A DNA stretch of 12,630 bases from Bacteroidota bacterium (GTDB lineage: Bacteria; Bacteroidota; Bacteroidia; UKL13-3). Location: the NCBI GenBank assembly GCA_947449515.1, contig CANFSD010000033.1:1-12630 (forward strand). The letters run 5' to 3'. The position numbers were made by a program, and so were the translations under genes. This document shows positions 1-7,544 of the stretch, piece by piece (position 1 is the stretch's first letter; the number at the start of each line of letters is the position of its first letter). The notes under the pieces were generated by a model. It did no database searches. It saw nothing but the letters and a program-made list of their open reading frames with translations, and was not told where the DNA came from.

Positions 1-1
1 C

Positions 2-124
2 AAGAAGAAGGAGAAATACGCATACATGCGTGATATTTTATTCAGCATCCAACAAGTTTATGCAAACCTTGGAAATGAAAAAGCTACCGTAGAAACCAAA
101 AAGAAAAGGGCAGCCTACGAATAA
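2..124 (+). CDS. C-terminal end of an unassigned protein (5' end outside window)
   Basis: An open frame enters from the left edge and ends at TAA 122-124, giving 40 residues that begin KKKEKYAYMRD and end RAAYE. It is rich in lysine and glutamate and probably helical; the stretch YAYMRDILFSIQQVYANLGN has the spacing of an amphipathic helix pair, but that is not enough to call a TPR or any other family. The other two forward frames are closed early, and a good hairpin terminator follows 20 bases after the stop, which supports this as a real gene end. I do not recognise the family. Its start and most of its length lie outside the window. Confidence 0.65.
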   Translation, partial: KKKEKYAYMRDILFSIQQVYANLGNEKATVETKKKRAAYE

Positions 125-143
125 TTCAAGCTTAAATAATTTT

Positions 144-175
144 AAAATCCTCGGCCTTGGTCGGGGATTTTTTTT
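144..175 (+). terminator. Rho-independent terminator of the left-edge gene
   Basis: The left arm AAAATCCTCGGC pairs with GTCGGGGATTTT around a short CTTG loop; there are two T-G wobbles and the rest are Watson-Crick pairs. A run of eight T (168-175) forms and follows the right arm. It lies 20 bases after the stop at 124 on the same strand, as expected for an intrinsic terminator. Confidence 0.8.
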
Positions 176-176
176 G

Positions 177-256
177 CCCATTGCCGAACCAAACAATGGG
201 GGTTAATAATTGATAACTGCCTAAGGTGTATGTGAAAGTAGGTGCTGCTTTACCCG
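177..256 (+). other. Possible degenerate 5S rRNA-like remnant
   Basis: This 80-base intergenic stretch carries, in order, several blocks that resemble conserved parts of bacterial 5S rRNA. They are CCCATTGCCGAAC (177-189; compare loop C, CCCATnCCGAAC), GTTAA (202-206), ACTGC (216-220) and GTGAAAGTAGGTGCTGC (232-248; compare the 3' region, GTGgGAgAGTAGGTcGcTGCC). The overall distance from first to last block is close to that in a real 5S. The internal spacings are not, and the 5' third of a 5S gene is missing: the terminator at 144-175 sits in its place. No 16S, 23S or tRNA gene is near. The similarity was judged by eye from memory of 5S consensus and could be chance. If real, it would be a decayed fragment, not a working gene. 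The next 107 bases (257-363) are AT-rich and I see nothing in them. Confidence 0.27.
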
Positions 257-363
257 TATTTCTATTTAACATAATATTAATTATAGGACAAAAAGATTAT
301 GTATTAAATTGACTACTAATAAGTTATTAACAATAGATTTTGGCTATTTTGAACAGTTATTAC

Positions 364-1380
364 CTAATTGCTTGGCCGTACAACAATCTTCTTTATGAAA
401 GACTTCCCACCAAAACCTACTTCCAAAAAATAGATTCCGCATTGCGCTGGTGCAATCAATTCAAATTGATTTAGGTTTGCGCTACAAACATTTCTTTGAA
501 TTTCGTTTCCGTATAAATCTGTCAAACTATAATAAGCTAATTGCATTTTTGATTCGATAGAAATGATGCCATTGCTCCTAACCGGATTTGGATATACTTG
601 TAAAGCATTTTCATTCACCACCTGTATTCCGGAGGAATTTAAATCGCCATGGATAATGCCTACAGCATCTAAATCAAAACCACCCGAGGCAAATGGTGTT
701 GGCCATGGGTCATTTATTAAGCGTCCGTTTACATCTTTTGAACCATAATCGTTCTGAAGGCTACCAATTGCATCTATAATTTTTATTTTACGAATATGGC
801 TAAGGTCAAGGCCTTGCAAATCCTTCAAATCCTCCAAATCAAATGGAGTTCCATAATTTCCGAGGTATTTGCCAGCCAAATTGTGCAATTTACTTGCGTT
901 TAGGCTTCCAAATGGCCCAATTTGATTGAGGGTATCTGTTAAACTGTATGCAGGAAAGCGGAAAAAACGTCCACTAGAATCAGCTACTTCCACAAAGGCG
1001 AGTTCTAAGAAATTAGAATCTTTACCAAATGAAAATCCATTTTCAAATACTACAAAATCTGGTCCTGCTCCATTATAAATTTCATGATCAAATATCAATT
1101 CAATAGATCCTGCATCTCCCAAACTAAATGTCATGTGATCTGCTTTTCCAGTTCCAAATTCTGCCAATCCAACTGCCACATAACCAAGACTTGTATCTGA
1201 AATATTTTGGTAACCTAATTGGTATTTTGAAACCCCACTTGCCCAAAAACGAATAATACTGCTGTCGGCATGAATTGCTGTAGTACCAATAATACCAACC
1301 TGTGGAGCATATTGCGACAGGCTACTTTTAGATAAAAGTTGCAAGGCGATAATTAACAGACAGGATAAATTACGTGACAA
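364..1380 (-). CDS. Secreted T9SS-sorted cell-surface protein, function unknown
   Basis: This 338-residue protein begins with a signal peptide (residues 1-22, R3 then a hydrophobic LLIIALQLL core) and ends in a T9SS type A sorting domain (about 258-338). That domain starts LQVYPNPVRSNG and ends GIYFLEV...FIKKIVV. The 230-residue body between them contains GPDFVVFENGF (106-116), FLELAFVEV (124-132), NLAGKY (167-172), YGTPFDLEDL (176-185) and PWPTPFASGGFDLDAVG (225-241). I recognise these as motifs of a cell-surface family widespread in Bacteroidota. From memory its members often sit near TonB-dependent cobalamin receptors; no such receptor or riboswitch is visible here. The start must be TTG at 1380: a stop lies 12 bases upstream in frame and the first in-frame ATG is at residue 83, beyond the signal peptide. 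It follows gyrA on the same strand but is separated by a strong terminator, so it probably has its own promoter, which I could not identify. Confidence 0.85.
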   Translation of the reverse strand: MSRNLSCLLIIALQLLSKSSLSQYAPQVGIIGTTAIHADSSIIRFWASGVSKYQLGYQNISDTSLGYVAVGLAEFGTGKADHMTFSLGDAGSIELIFDHEIYNGAGPDFVVFENGFSFGKDSNFLELAFVEVADSSGRFFRFPAYSLTDTLNQIGPFGSLNASKLHNLAGKYLGNYGTPFDLEDLKDLQGLDLSHIRKIKIIDAIGSLQNDYGSKDVNGRLINDPWPTPFASGGFDLDAVGIIHGDLNSSGIQVVNENALQVYPNPVRSNGIISIESKMQLAYYSLTDLYGNEIQRNVCSANLNQFELIAPAQCGIYFLEVGFGGKSFIKKIVVRPSN

Positions 1381-1457
1381 AATATTACTTAATTATTGGC
1401 TAAATTTACTTCACTAATTTCTATTGGCTCTAAGCAAAGTTGCTTCCTTATTAATGG

Positions 1458-1492
1458 AAAAAAAGCTCCGGAGAAAATCTCCGGAGCTTTTT
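1458..1492 (-). terminator. Strong hairpin terminator of gyrA
   Basis: A perfect 15-bp stem (1460-1474 with 1478-1492, core GCTCCGGAGA/TCTCCGGAGC) surrounds a three-base loop. Read on the minus strand it begins three bases after the gyrA stop and ends in a run of seven T (complement of 1464-1458). The A/T arms are symmetric, so it could also stop plus-strand transcription, but no plus-strand gene leads into it. Confidence 0.92.
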
Positions 1493-1494
1493 AA

Positions 1495-4116
1495 TTATTC
1501 GGTTGGAGGTGTTTGTTCCTCTTCATCTTCCTCCATATCCTCCTCATCGTCTTCTTCCTCTTCAGGCATTTCAACGCCAACTTCCTCTATGTCTTTATCG
1601 GTTCCGGCAATTACCTCAAACCCTTCTACAATTTCTCCTTCTTCTGGATCGCCCTCGCCTTCTCCTTCTTCCTCACCTGGGATGTAATTAATTTTAGCAA
1701 CGCTAGCAATTTCATCTTTACCGCCAATATTAATTAACCTAACCCCTTGTGTTACCCTTCCTAAAACGCGCAATGAACTAACGCTTAGGCGAATGGTAAT
1801 TCCACTCTTATTGATAATCATAATATCATTGGTATCATCCACATCCTTGATAGAAACCAATTTACCAGTTTTCTCTGTAACGTTCATGGCCATTACCCCT
1901 TTACCGCCACGTTTAGTGATTCTGTATGCTTCAACCTCTGTACGTTTACCCATACCATTTTCACTTACCACCAAAACATTCGAAACTTTTGGATCGGCAA
2001 TAGAAACCATACCAATTACTTCGTCGCCATCTGCCAAACGTATAGCACGCACTCCGGTTGCATTTCTACCCATTGGACGAACGCCACCTTCATTGAAACG
2101 AATGGCTTTTCCTTCTCTGCTGGCAATGATAATTTCACTTGTTCCGTTGGTCAATTTAGCTTCAACCAAGGTATCTCCTTCACGCACATTCATTGAATTG
2201 ATACCGTTTGCTCTTGGGCGGCTATAGGCTTCTAATGTTGTTTTCTTAATGGTGCCTTTTTGGGTTACCATAATTACATTATAAGTATTTAAATATTCTG
2301 GATCACTTAATGATTTCACACACAAGAAAGCTTTCACTTTATCGTCAACCGGAATATTAATTAAGTTTTGAATTGCTCTTCCTTTGCTGGTTTTTTCACC
2401 TTCAGGAATTTCAAATACGCGCAACCAGAAACACCTACCTTGTTCTGTAAACAATAATAAGTAGTTATGGTTGGTGGCCATAAAGATGTGCTCTACAAAG
2501 TCTTCTTGACGTTTGGCAACACCTCTACTTCCTCTACCACCGCGGGCTTGGGTTCTGTATTCATTCAAAGAAGTACGTTTTACATAACCCAAATGTGAAA
2601 TAGTAATTACCACTTCTTCATCTGGAATTAAATCTTCCATACTCATTTCATTACCCACCATTTCAATCACACTTCTGCGTTGGTCGCCATACTTATCTTT
2701 CATCTCGGCCAACTCGTCTTTAATGATCTGCATACGCAATGGCTCATTTGAAAGTATTTCTTGCAACCTGCCAATCAATTCCATGATTTGGGCATATTCT
2801 TCTTTGATTTTATCGCGTTCAAGACCAGTAAGTCTTTGTAAACGCATATCTAGAATAGCTTTTGCTTGGATATCAGACAATTTAAAATTATCCATTAAGC
2901 CGCTTTTTGCCTCATCTGGCGTACGCGATTTACGGATCAAAGCAATTACTTGATCTAAATGATCCAAAGCAATTAATAAACCTTCTAAAATATGTGCACG
3001 TTTTTGCGCTTCTTCCAAATCAAATTGGGTTCTGCGAACAATAACCACATGACGATGCTCTACGAAATGAACAATTAAGTCTTTTAGGTTCAACATTTCT
3101 GGGCGACCTTTTACCAAAGCCACATTGTTTACACTAAAAGAAGTTTGTAGTTGAGAGAATTTATATAGTTTATTTAAAACCACATTTGGAACTGCATCGC
3201 GTTTCAAATCAAACACCATGCGCATACCTTCTCTATCACTCTCGTCTCTTACATCACTGATTCCTTCAATAACCTTTTCATTTACTAAATCGGCAATTTG
3301 TTTAATAAGTGTTGCTTTATTTACCTGGTAAGGAATTTCACTTACCACAATTTGGTCCTTGCCTGTTTTACTTGTTTCAAAACCAGCTTTAGCACGCATC
3401 ACAATTCTACCTCTACCTGTTTCAAAAGCATTTTTTACACCTTCATAACCGTAGATTGTTCCACCTGTAGGGAAATCTGGAGCTTTGATGTACTTCATTA
3501 ACTCAGGAATTGTAATATCCCTGTTGTCAATATAGGCTTGAATTCCATCTACGCACTCCGTTAAATTGTGCGGTGCCATATTGGTTGCCATACCTACGGC
3601 AATACCGGCGGCACCATTCATTAACAGGTTCGGAACTTTTGAAGGCAATACCGTTGGTTCGGTTAAACTGTCGTCAAAGTTTGGACGAAAATCAACCGTA
3701 TTCTTATCAATATCCACCAATAATTCTTCAGCCATTTTGCGCAAACGGGCTTCAGTGTAACGCATTGCTGCTGGTGGATCACCATCCACTGAACCAAAGT
3801 TTCCTTGTCCATCAACCAACATGTAACGCATATTCCATTCCTGGGCCATACGCACCATGGTATCATAAACTGAAGAGTCGCCATGTGGGTGATACTTACC
3901 CAAAACTTCCCCTACGATACGAGCGGATTTTTTATGCGCTCTGTTTGAAGCCAAACCTAACTCCGTCATACCGTATAAAACACGGCGGTGTACAGGCTTT
4001 AAACCATCTCGTACATCAGGCAATGCCCTACTTACAATAACCGACATCGAATAATCGATGTAGGCGGTTTTCATTTCATCTTCAATGTTAATTTGTATAA
4101 TTCTATCTTCTGCCAT
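1495..4116 (-). CDS. gyrA: DNA gyrase subunit A
   Basis: GyrA forms the A2B2 gyrase with GyrB and uses ATP to put negative supercoils into DNA. At 873 residues the length is normal. The N-terminal breakage-reunion domain has the catalytic tyrosine Y120 in AAMRYTE, preceded by R119. The quinolone-determining region reads HPHGDSSVYD (76-85), keeping the serine (S81) and acidic residue (D85) usual in sensitive enzymes. The C-terminal beta-pinwheel starts near residue 500 and carries a GyrA box as QARGGRG (523-529), which distinguishes gyrase from ParC, plus a second box-like TKRGGKG (734-740). Residues 814-873 form a highly acidic tail. The start is ATG at 4116. GyrB is not in the window. The gene is divergent from the M1 peptidase unit across about 200 bases and ends in a strong terminator, so it is probably monocistronic. 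Confidence 0.98.
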   Translation of the reverse strand: MAEDRIIQINIEDEMKTAYIDYSMSVIVSRALPDVRDGLKPVHRRVLYGMTELGLASNRAHKKSARIVGEVLGKYHPHGDSSVYDTMVRMAQEWNMRYMLVDGQGNFGSVDGDPPAAMRYTEARLRKMAEELLVDIDKNTVDFRPNFDDSLTEPTVLPSKVPNLLMNGAAGIAVGMATNMAPHNLTECVDGIQAYIDNRDITIPELMKYIKAPDFPTGGTIYGYEGVKNAFETGRGRIVMRAKAGFETSKTGKDQIVVSEIPYQVNKATLIKQIADLVNEKVIEGISDVRDESDREGMRMVFDLKRDAVPNVVLNKLYKFSQLQTSFSVNNVALVKGRPEMLNLKDLIVHFVEHRHVVIVRRTQFDLEEAQKRAHILEGLLIALDHLDQVIALIRKSRTPDEAKSGLMDNFKLSDIQAKAILDMRLQRLTGLERDKIKEEYAQIMELIGRLQEILSNEPLRMQIIKDELAEMKDKYGDQRRSVIEMVGNEMSMEDLIPDEEVVITISHLGYVKRTSLNEYRTQARGGRGSRGVAKRQEDFVEHIFMATNHNYLLLFTEQGRCFWLRVFEIPEGEKTSKGRAIQNLINIPVDDKVKAFLCVKSLSDPEYLNTYNVIMVTQKGTIKKTTLEAYSRPRANGINSMNVREGDTLVEAKLTNGTSEIIIASREGKAIRFNEGGVRPMGRNATGVRAIRLADGDEVIGMVSIADPKVSNVLVVSENGMGKRTEVEAYRITKRGGKGVMAMNVTEKTGKLVSIKDVDDTNDIMIINKSGITIRLSVSSLRVLGRVTQGVRLINIGGKDEIASVAKINYIPGEEEGEGEGDPEEGEIVEGFEVIAGTDKDIEEVGVEMPEEEEDDEEDMEEDEEEQTPPTE

Positions 4117-4205
4117 ATTCTTTGGTAATTTTTTCTAATTTTAGTCTCCAACCTCAAAAGGAAAAACCTTTTTGTTTTTCAGCTTACTTAGTAGGATATT
4201 AACCA

Positions 4206-4236
4206 TTGCAAAATATAGCATTATGGGCTATTTTTA
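4206..4236 (+). promoter_or_regulatory. Candidate Bacteroidota promoter for the M1 peptidase-fdhD unit
   Basis: TTG (4206-4208), then 20 bases, then TATTTTTA (4229-4236), which matches the Bacteroidota -7 consensus TAnnTTTG in all but the last base; the -33 element is TTG or TTTG. Transcription would start near 4243. That would rule out a translation start at the upstream TTG codon at 4206 and fit the ATG at 4281 or 4314. Confidence 0.35.
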
Positions 4237-4313
4237 GGCATAAAATTCCCACAAAAATTTGGCGTTTTGTGGATAAGAAAATGCTCATTTTTTTCTCTTA
4301 CCTTTGGAACTGT

Positions 4314-6674
4314 ATGCAAAAGTATTTATCACCCATTTTAGGCGCTTTTATATTATTCCTAAACTCTTACCAAACAAAGGCAGAACGCATTGATTCTGTG
4401 GATGTTTTACATTATAAAATTGAAGCCTCCCTTAGAAATATTTCTTCAAAACAAATTAGTGGTACAAGCACCCTCATTTGTTTAGCCAAATTTGCCAATA
4501 CAAAGTCATTAAATATTGACCTATTAAAACTCCCTGTAAGCGAAATTTTGTGTAATGGCCAAGTTTCAAATTTCCAACAAACAGATTCTAGCGTTCAAAT
4601 TCACTTAACGCAAACTTTTCAAAAGAATGATACCCTTCAACTAAAAATTTCTTATGCAGGTTCGCCTAGTATTGATGCGCGTTGGGGAGGTTTTTATTTC
4701 TCAAATAACTATGCTTATAATATGGGCGTTGGCATGGCCTCTAATCCACCCAATTTTGGCAGGTGTTGGTTTCCATGTATAGATAATTTTTCAGACAAAG
4801 CCACTTACGAGTTTCATATCACCACCGATAGTGGATATATGGCCGTTTGCAATGGTATACAATCGCCAGCTACATCTGCTTCCAATAACGGACTAACATG
4901 GCATTGGAGCCTAAGCCAGGAAATACCTACCTATATTGCCAATGTTGCTGTAAGCAATTATGTATTGGTGAACCAGGTTTTTCATGGTTTAAAAAGAGAT
5001 ATTCCCATTGTATTAGCAGTTCAGGCCAAAGATACCAATACCATTAAAGCATCCTTCGCAAAATTAAACAATGCCCTGCAATGTTTTGAAGAGCGTTTTG
5101 GCCCATATGAGTTTGACAGAGTTGGTTACGTAGGTGTACCATTTACCTCTGGAGCCATGGAACATGCAGGTAATATTTCTTATCCTCTGTATGCAATTGA
5201 TGGCACTGCAACCTATGAAACCCTCTTTGCTCATGAACTATCACACCATTGGTGGGGTAATTTAGTTACCTGCAAAACTGCATCTGATATGTGGCTCAAC
5301 GAAGGTTGGGCTAGTTATTGCGAAGCCTTGTTTTTAGAATGTGTATATGGAAAATCTGCTTACACAGATAAAATCAACAGTGAACTTTTTGAAGCATTAC
5401 GTTGGGCAAAACCTAGAGATGGTTCCTATTTTCCTGTTTCAGGCGTTCCATTGGCACAAACTTATGGCACACACGTTTATACCAAGGGTTCTTTAATGGT
5501 GCACAGTTTAAGAGTACTGGTAAATAATGATACGGCATTTTTTAACACCTGCAAATCCTACCTAAACAAATACCGCTTTAAAACAGCCAGCTCGGCCGAT
5601 TTACAAGCGCATTTTGCTCAAAGATTTGGATCAGTTATTAATTCATTTTTCAATTGCTATATTTATGATAAGGGTAATATCGACCTTCAAATTGAGTCGG
5701 TAGAAACAACTGGGCCTTCTTTAAAAATTTGGGCACGCGTTTTGTCGAGGTACAAAACATATTTGCCAATAGACCTGCCTATAATAACCGTAAAAAGTGC
5801 CTTTATTGGAAACTCCCCTGCTCCTGTGCCATTGGTTTTTCATAGAAATTCAGATGGAAGGTATTTTGCCAATGTTGCAGATGGAATAAACTTCTCAAGC
5901 CTAAGTACCCTTAGCGATAATGGACTTGGAATGATGAATGCTACTACCCATGACCAAAAGTGGATTTATGGAACAGGGTTGCAAACCTTTTCAAATACAT
6001 TATTAAGCATTACGGTTCAAAATAATTTAGATTCTAATTGGGTTGCCATTCAACATCATTTTGCTGGTCCTTATGTGGATCCTACACTACAACCAAGGGG
6101 CATAAGGGTTTCCAATGAAAGGTTTTGGCACGTAGATGGATCTTGGGTTGCCTTTAAAACTACCGCCTTCTTTAATTATGATGGAACCATTACGAGCAAA
6201 TCTGCTGGGCATTTAGATAACGAATTAATCACTGGATCTGAAGATAGTTTGGTTTTGCTTTACCGTCCAAACCCCTTGGCAGCATTTGAAATTGAAACAG
6301 ACCTTACCAAACAAATGGGTGCAAGTAAAGTAGATAAAACAGGAAGATTTTGGGTGAATAACCTCAAAAGAGGTGACTATGTCTTTGGATATTATGATTT
6401 CACCGCTGGTATAAAAGGATATTTAGAAAATTCTGGTAGCATAAAAATATTTCCAAATCCTACCGATGACTTAGTAACAATTGAATTACCAGAATTTCAT
6501 AGTCATGCCACTATTACTATCTACAATACCAATGGTGTATTAATTGAACAATTTCAAATTGGAAAAACCGCAAATGCTTTTAAATTTCAAACAGCAAATT
6601 GGACCAAGGGTAACTATATTTTGGTATACAATGACCAATTAAGAAGCATCAACCAAACCTTTATTGTAAAGTAA
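4314..6674 (+). CDS. Secreted M1 family metallopeptidase with T9SS sorting domain
   Basis: A zinc aminopeptidase-type protein of 786 residues. The frame is open back to TTG 4206, but ATG 4314 gives a clean signal peptide (MQKYLSPILGAFILFLNSYQTKA, cut near residue 23); ATG 4281 is an alternative giving 797 residues. An N-terminal beta domain is followed by the thermolysin-like catalytic domain with HELSHHWWGN (307-316). Its zinc ligands are H307 and H311 and the catalytic residue is E308. The third ligand is E330 in WLNEGW. The substrate motif reads GAMEH (280-284), where classic members have GxMEN. There is no obvious large C-terminal ERAP-like domain. Residues 709-786 are a T9SS type A sorting domain starting IKIFPNPTDD. 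The protein should be exported and cross the outer membrane by T9SS, to be anchored or released, and trim peptides outside the cell. fdhD follows after one base. Confidence 0.92.
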   Translation: MQKYLSPILGAFILFLNSYQTKAERIDSVDVLHYKIEASLRNISSKQISGTSTLICLAKFANTKSLNIDLLKLPVSEILCNGQVSNFQQTDSSVQIHLTQTFQKNDTLQLKISYAGSPSIDARWGGFYFSNNYAYNMGVGMASNPPNFGRCWFPCIDNFSDKATYEFHITTDSGYMAVCNGIQSPATSASNNGLTWHWSLSQEIPTYIANVAVSNYVLVNQVFHGLKRDIPIVLAVQAKDTNTIKASFAKLNNALQCFEERFGPYEFDRVGYVGVPFTSGAMEHAGNISYPLYAIDGTATYETLFAHELSHHWWGNLVTCKTASDMWLNEGWASYCEALFLECVYGKSAYTDKINSELFEALRWAKPRDGSYFPVSGVPLAQTYGTHVYTKGSLMVHSLRVLVNNDTAFFNTCKSYLNKYRFKTASSADLQAHFAQRFGSVINSFFNCYIYDKGNIDLQIESVETTGPSLKIWARVLSRYKTYLPIDLPIITVKSAFIGNSPAPVPLVFHRNSDGRYFANVADGINFSSLSTLSDNGLGMMNATTHDQKWIYGTGLQTFSNTLLSITVQNNLDSNWVAIQHHFAGPYVDPTLQPRGIRVSNERFWHVDGSWVAFKTTAFFNYDGTITSKSAGHLDNELITGSEDSLVLLYRPNPLAAFEIETDLTKQMGASKVDKTGRFWVNNLKRGDYVFGYYDFTAGIKGYLENSGSIKIFPNPTDDLVTIELPEFHSHATITIYNTNGVLIEQFQIGKTANAFKFQTANWTKGNYILVYNDQLRSINQTFIVK

Positions 6675-6675
6675 A

Positions 6676-7521
6676 ATGAATAAACCAGCCGTTGCCGCTA
6701 CACGCCTCATTCGTTTCGAAAACGGTGCGCATTCGTTCAAGGAAGATTTGCTGGCAGTTGAAGAACCATTAGAAATCCGATTGGGTTTTGGTAAAAAGGA
6801 AAACCGCGAACAAAAGAAAATTGCGGTAACCATGCGTACGCCTGGAAATGATTTTGAATTGGCATTAGGCTTTTTATTTACCGAAGGGATAATTAAAGAA
6901 AAAGGTGCCATTAGTAGTATTCAGTATTGTACAGAACTTCAAACAAAAGAAAACAATTACAATGTTGTAAGGATTGAACTCAATGATCAAATTGATTTTG
7001 ATTTAAGTAAATTACAAAGAAATTTCTACACCACATCAAGTTGCGGCGTATGCGGAAAAGCAAGTATTGATGCAGTTTACCAGCAATGCGACAAAAGCAA
7101 AAAGGCTAATTTTCCCATTTCTCCTTCTCTCCTATTGAAGCTCCCAGAAGCACTTAAAAACCTGCAACAAGTTTTTGCCTATACGGGTGGATTGCATGCC
7201 TGCGCATTATTTGATAAAAAGGGTGAATTGTTATTAAGCAGAGAAGATGTTGGTAGGCACAATGCCTTAGACAAACTCATTGGCGCTTGTATCGGTTCGA
7301 ACCAAAACAGTTTTAAAGAAAGCATATTATTACTAAGTGGACGCGCAAGTTTTGAACTTATTCAAAAAGCTGCAATGGCGGGTATTCCAGTAGTTGCCTC
7401 GGTTGGCGCACCCAGTAGTTTAGCATTAGACCTGGCAAAAGAAAACGATATCACACTCATTGGTTTTTTAAGAGACCAACGCTTTAATGTGTATTGTGGT
7501 GAACAAAGAATTATTGATTAG
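6676..7521 (+). CDS. fdhD: FdhD, sulfurtransferase for formate dehydrogenase maturation
   Basis: FdhD takes sulfur from a cysteine desulfurase (IscS-type) and transfers it to the bis-MGD cofactor of formate dehydrogenase, which needs this sulfur ligand for activity. The 281 residues match the family length. The pair C123 and C126 in TSSCGVCGKAS is the CxxC sulfur-carrying loop. Other family motifs are PLEIRLGF (31-38), MRTPGNDFELALGFLFTEGII (53 onward), FAYTGGLHACALF, SREDVGRHNALDKLIG and GRASFELIQKAAMAGIP, all intact. The ATG lies one base after the peptidase stop, so the two genes are probably co-transcribed and perhaps translationally coupled. No formate dehydrogenase or molybdenum cofactor gene is in the window. 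The partner must be elsewhere if this gene works. It is convergent with parE, five bases apart. Confidence 0.95.
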   Translation: MNKPAVAATRLIRFENGAHSFKEDLLAVEEPLEIRLGFGKKENREQKKIAVTMRTPGNDFELALGFLFTEGIIKEKGAISSIQYCTELQTKENNYNVVRIELNDQIDFDLSKLQRNFYTTSSCGVCGKASIDAVYQQCDKSKKANFPISPSLLLKLPEALKNLQQVFAYTGGLHACALFDKKGELLLSREDVGRHNALDKLIGACIGSNQNSFKESILLLSGRASFELIQKAAMAGIPVVASVGAPSSLALDLAKENDITLIGFLRDQRFNVYCGEQRIID

Positions 7522-7544
7522 AAGAATTAAACCAATTCTTCTAA
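7518..7544. terminator. Inverted repeat spanning the convergent fdhD and parE stop codons
   Basis: A perfect 11-bp inverted repeat (TTAGAAGAATT, 7518-7528; AATTCTTCTAA, 7534-7544) with a five-base loop. The left arm contains part of the fdhD stop and enters the parE stop; the right arm lies inside the last codons of parE. The plus-strand continuation is pyrimidine rich (TTCTTCCTCTTCT) but neither strand has a clean T run, so it is at best a weak two-way terminator or mRNA end-stabilising hairpin. Confidence 0.5.

Noticed and set aside
257..363. Cobalamin riboswitch or promoter near the T9SS protein gene
   Set aside because: This stretch lies downstream of that gene, and no conserved cobalamin box or TAnnTTTG element with a proper partner was seen there or in 1381-1457.
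1424..1687. Plus-strand frame encoding a serine-rich 87-residue protein
   Set aside because: It is the antisense reading of the GyrA acidic tail: Glu and Asp codons read backward give serine runs. No promoter or start context supports it.
3573..4040. 155-residue plus-strand frame within gyrA
   Set aside because: It is an antisense shadow of the highly conserved GyrA N-terminal domain and shows no protein-like family motif.
4155..4180. AAAAGG/CCTTTT repeat followed by T runs between gyrA and the M1 gene
   Set aside because: Looks like a weak plus-strand terminator, but no plus-strand gene or mapped leader enters it, and the six-pair stem with low GC is easily chance in this AT-rich spacer.
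4206..4313. Longer start (TTG 4206) for the M1 peptidase
   Set aside because: It would place 36 residues, including IPTKIWRFVDKK, before the signal peptide, and a candidate promoter lies within it. ATG 4314 gives a typical signal peptide; ATG 4281 stays possible.
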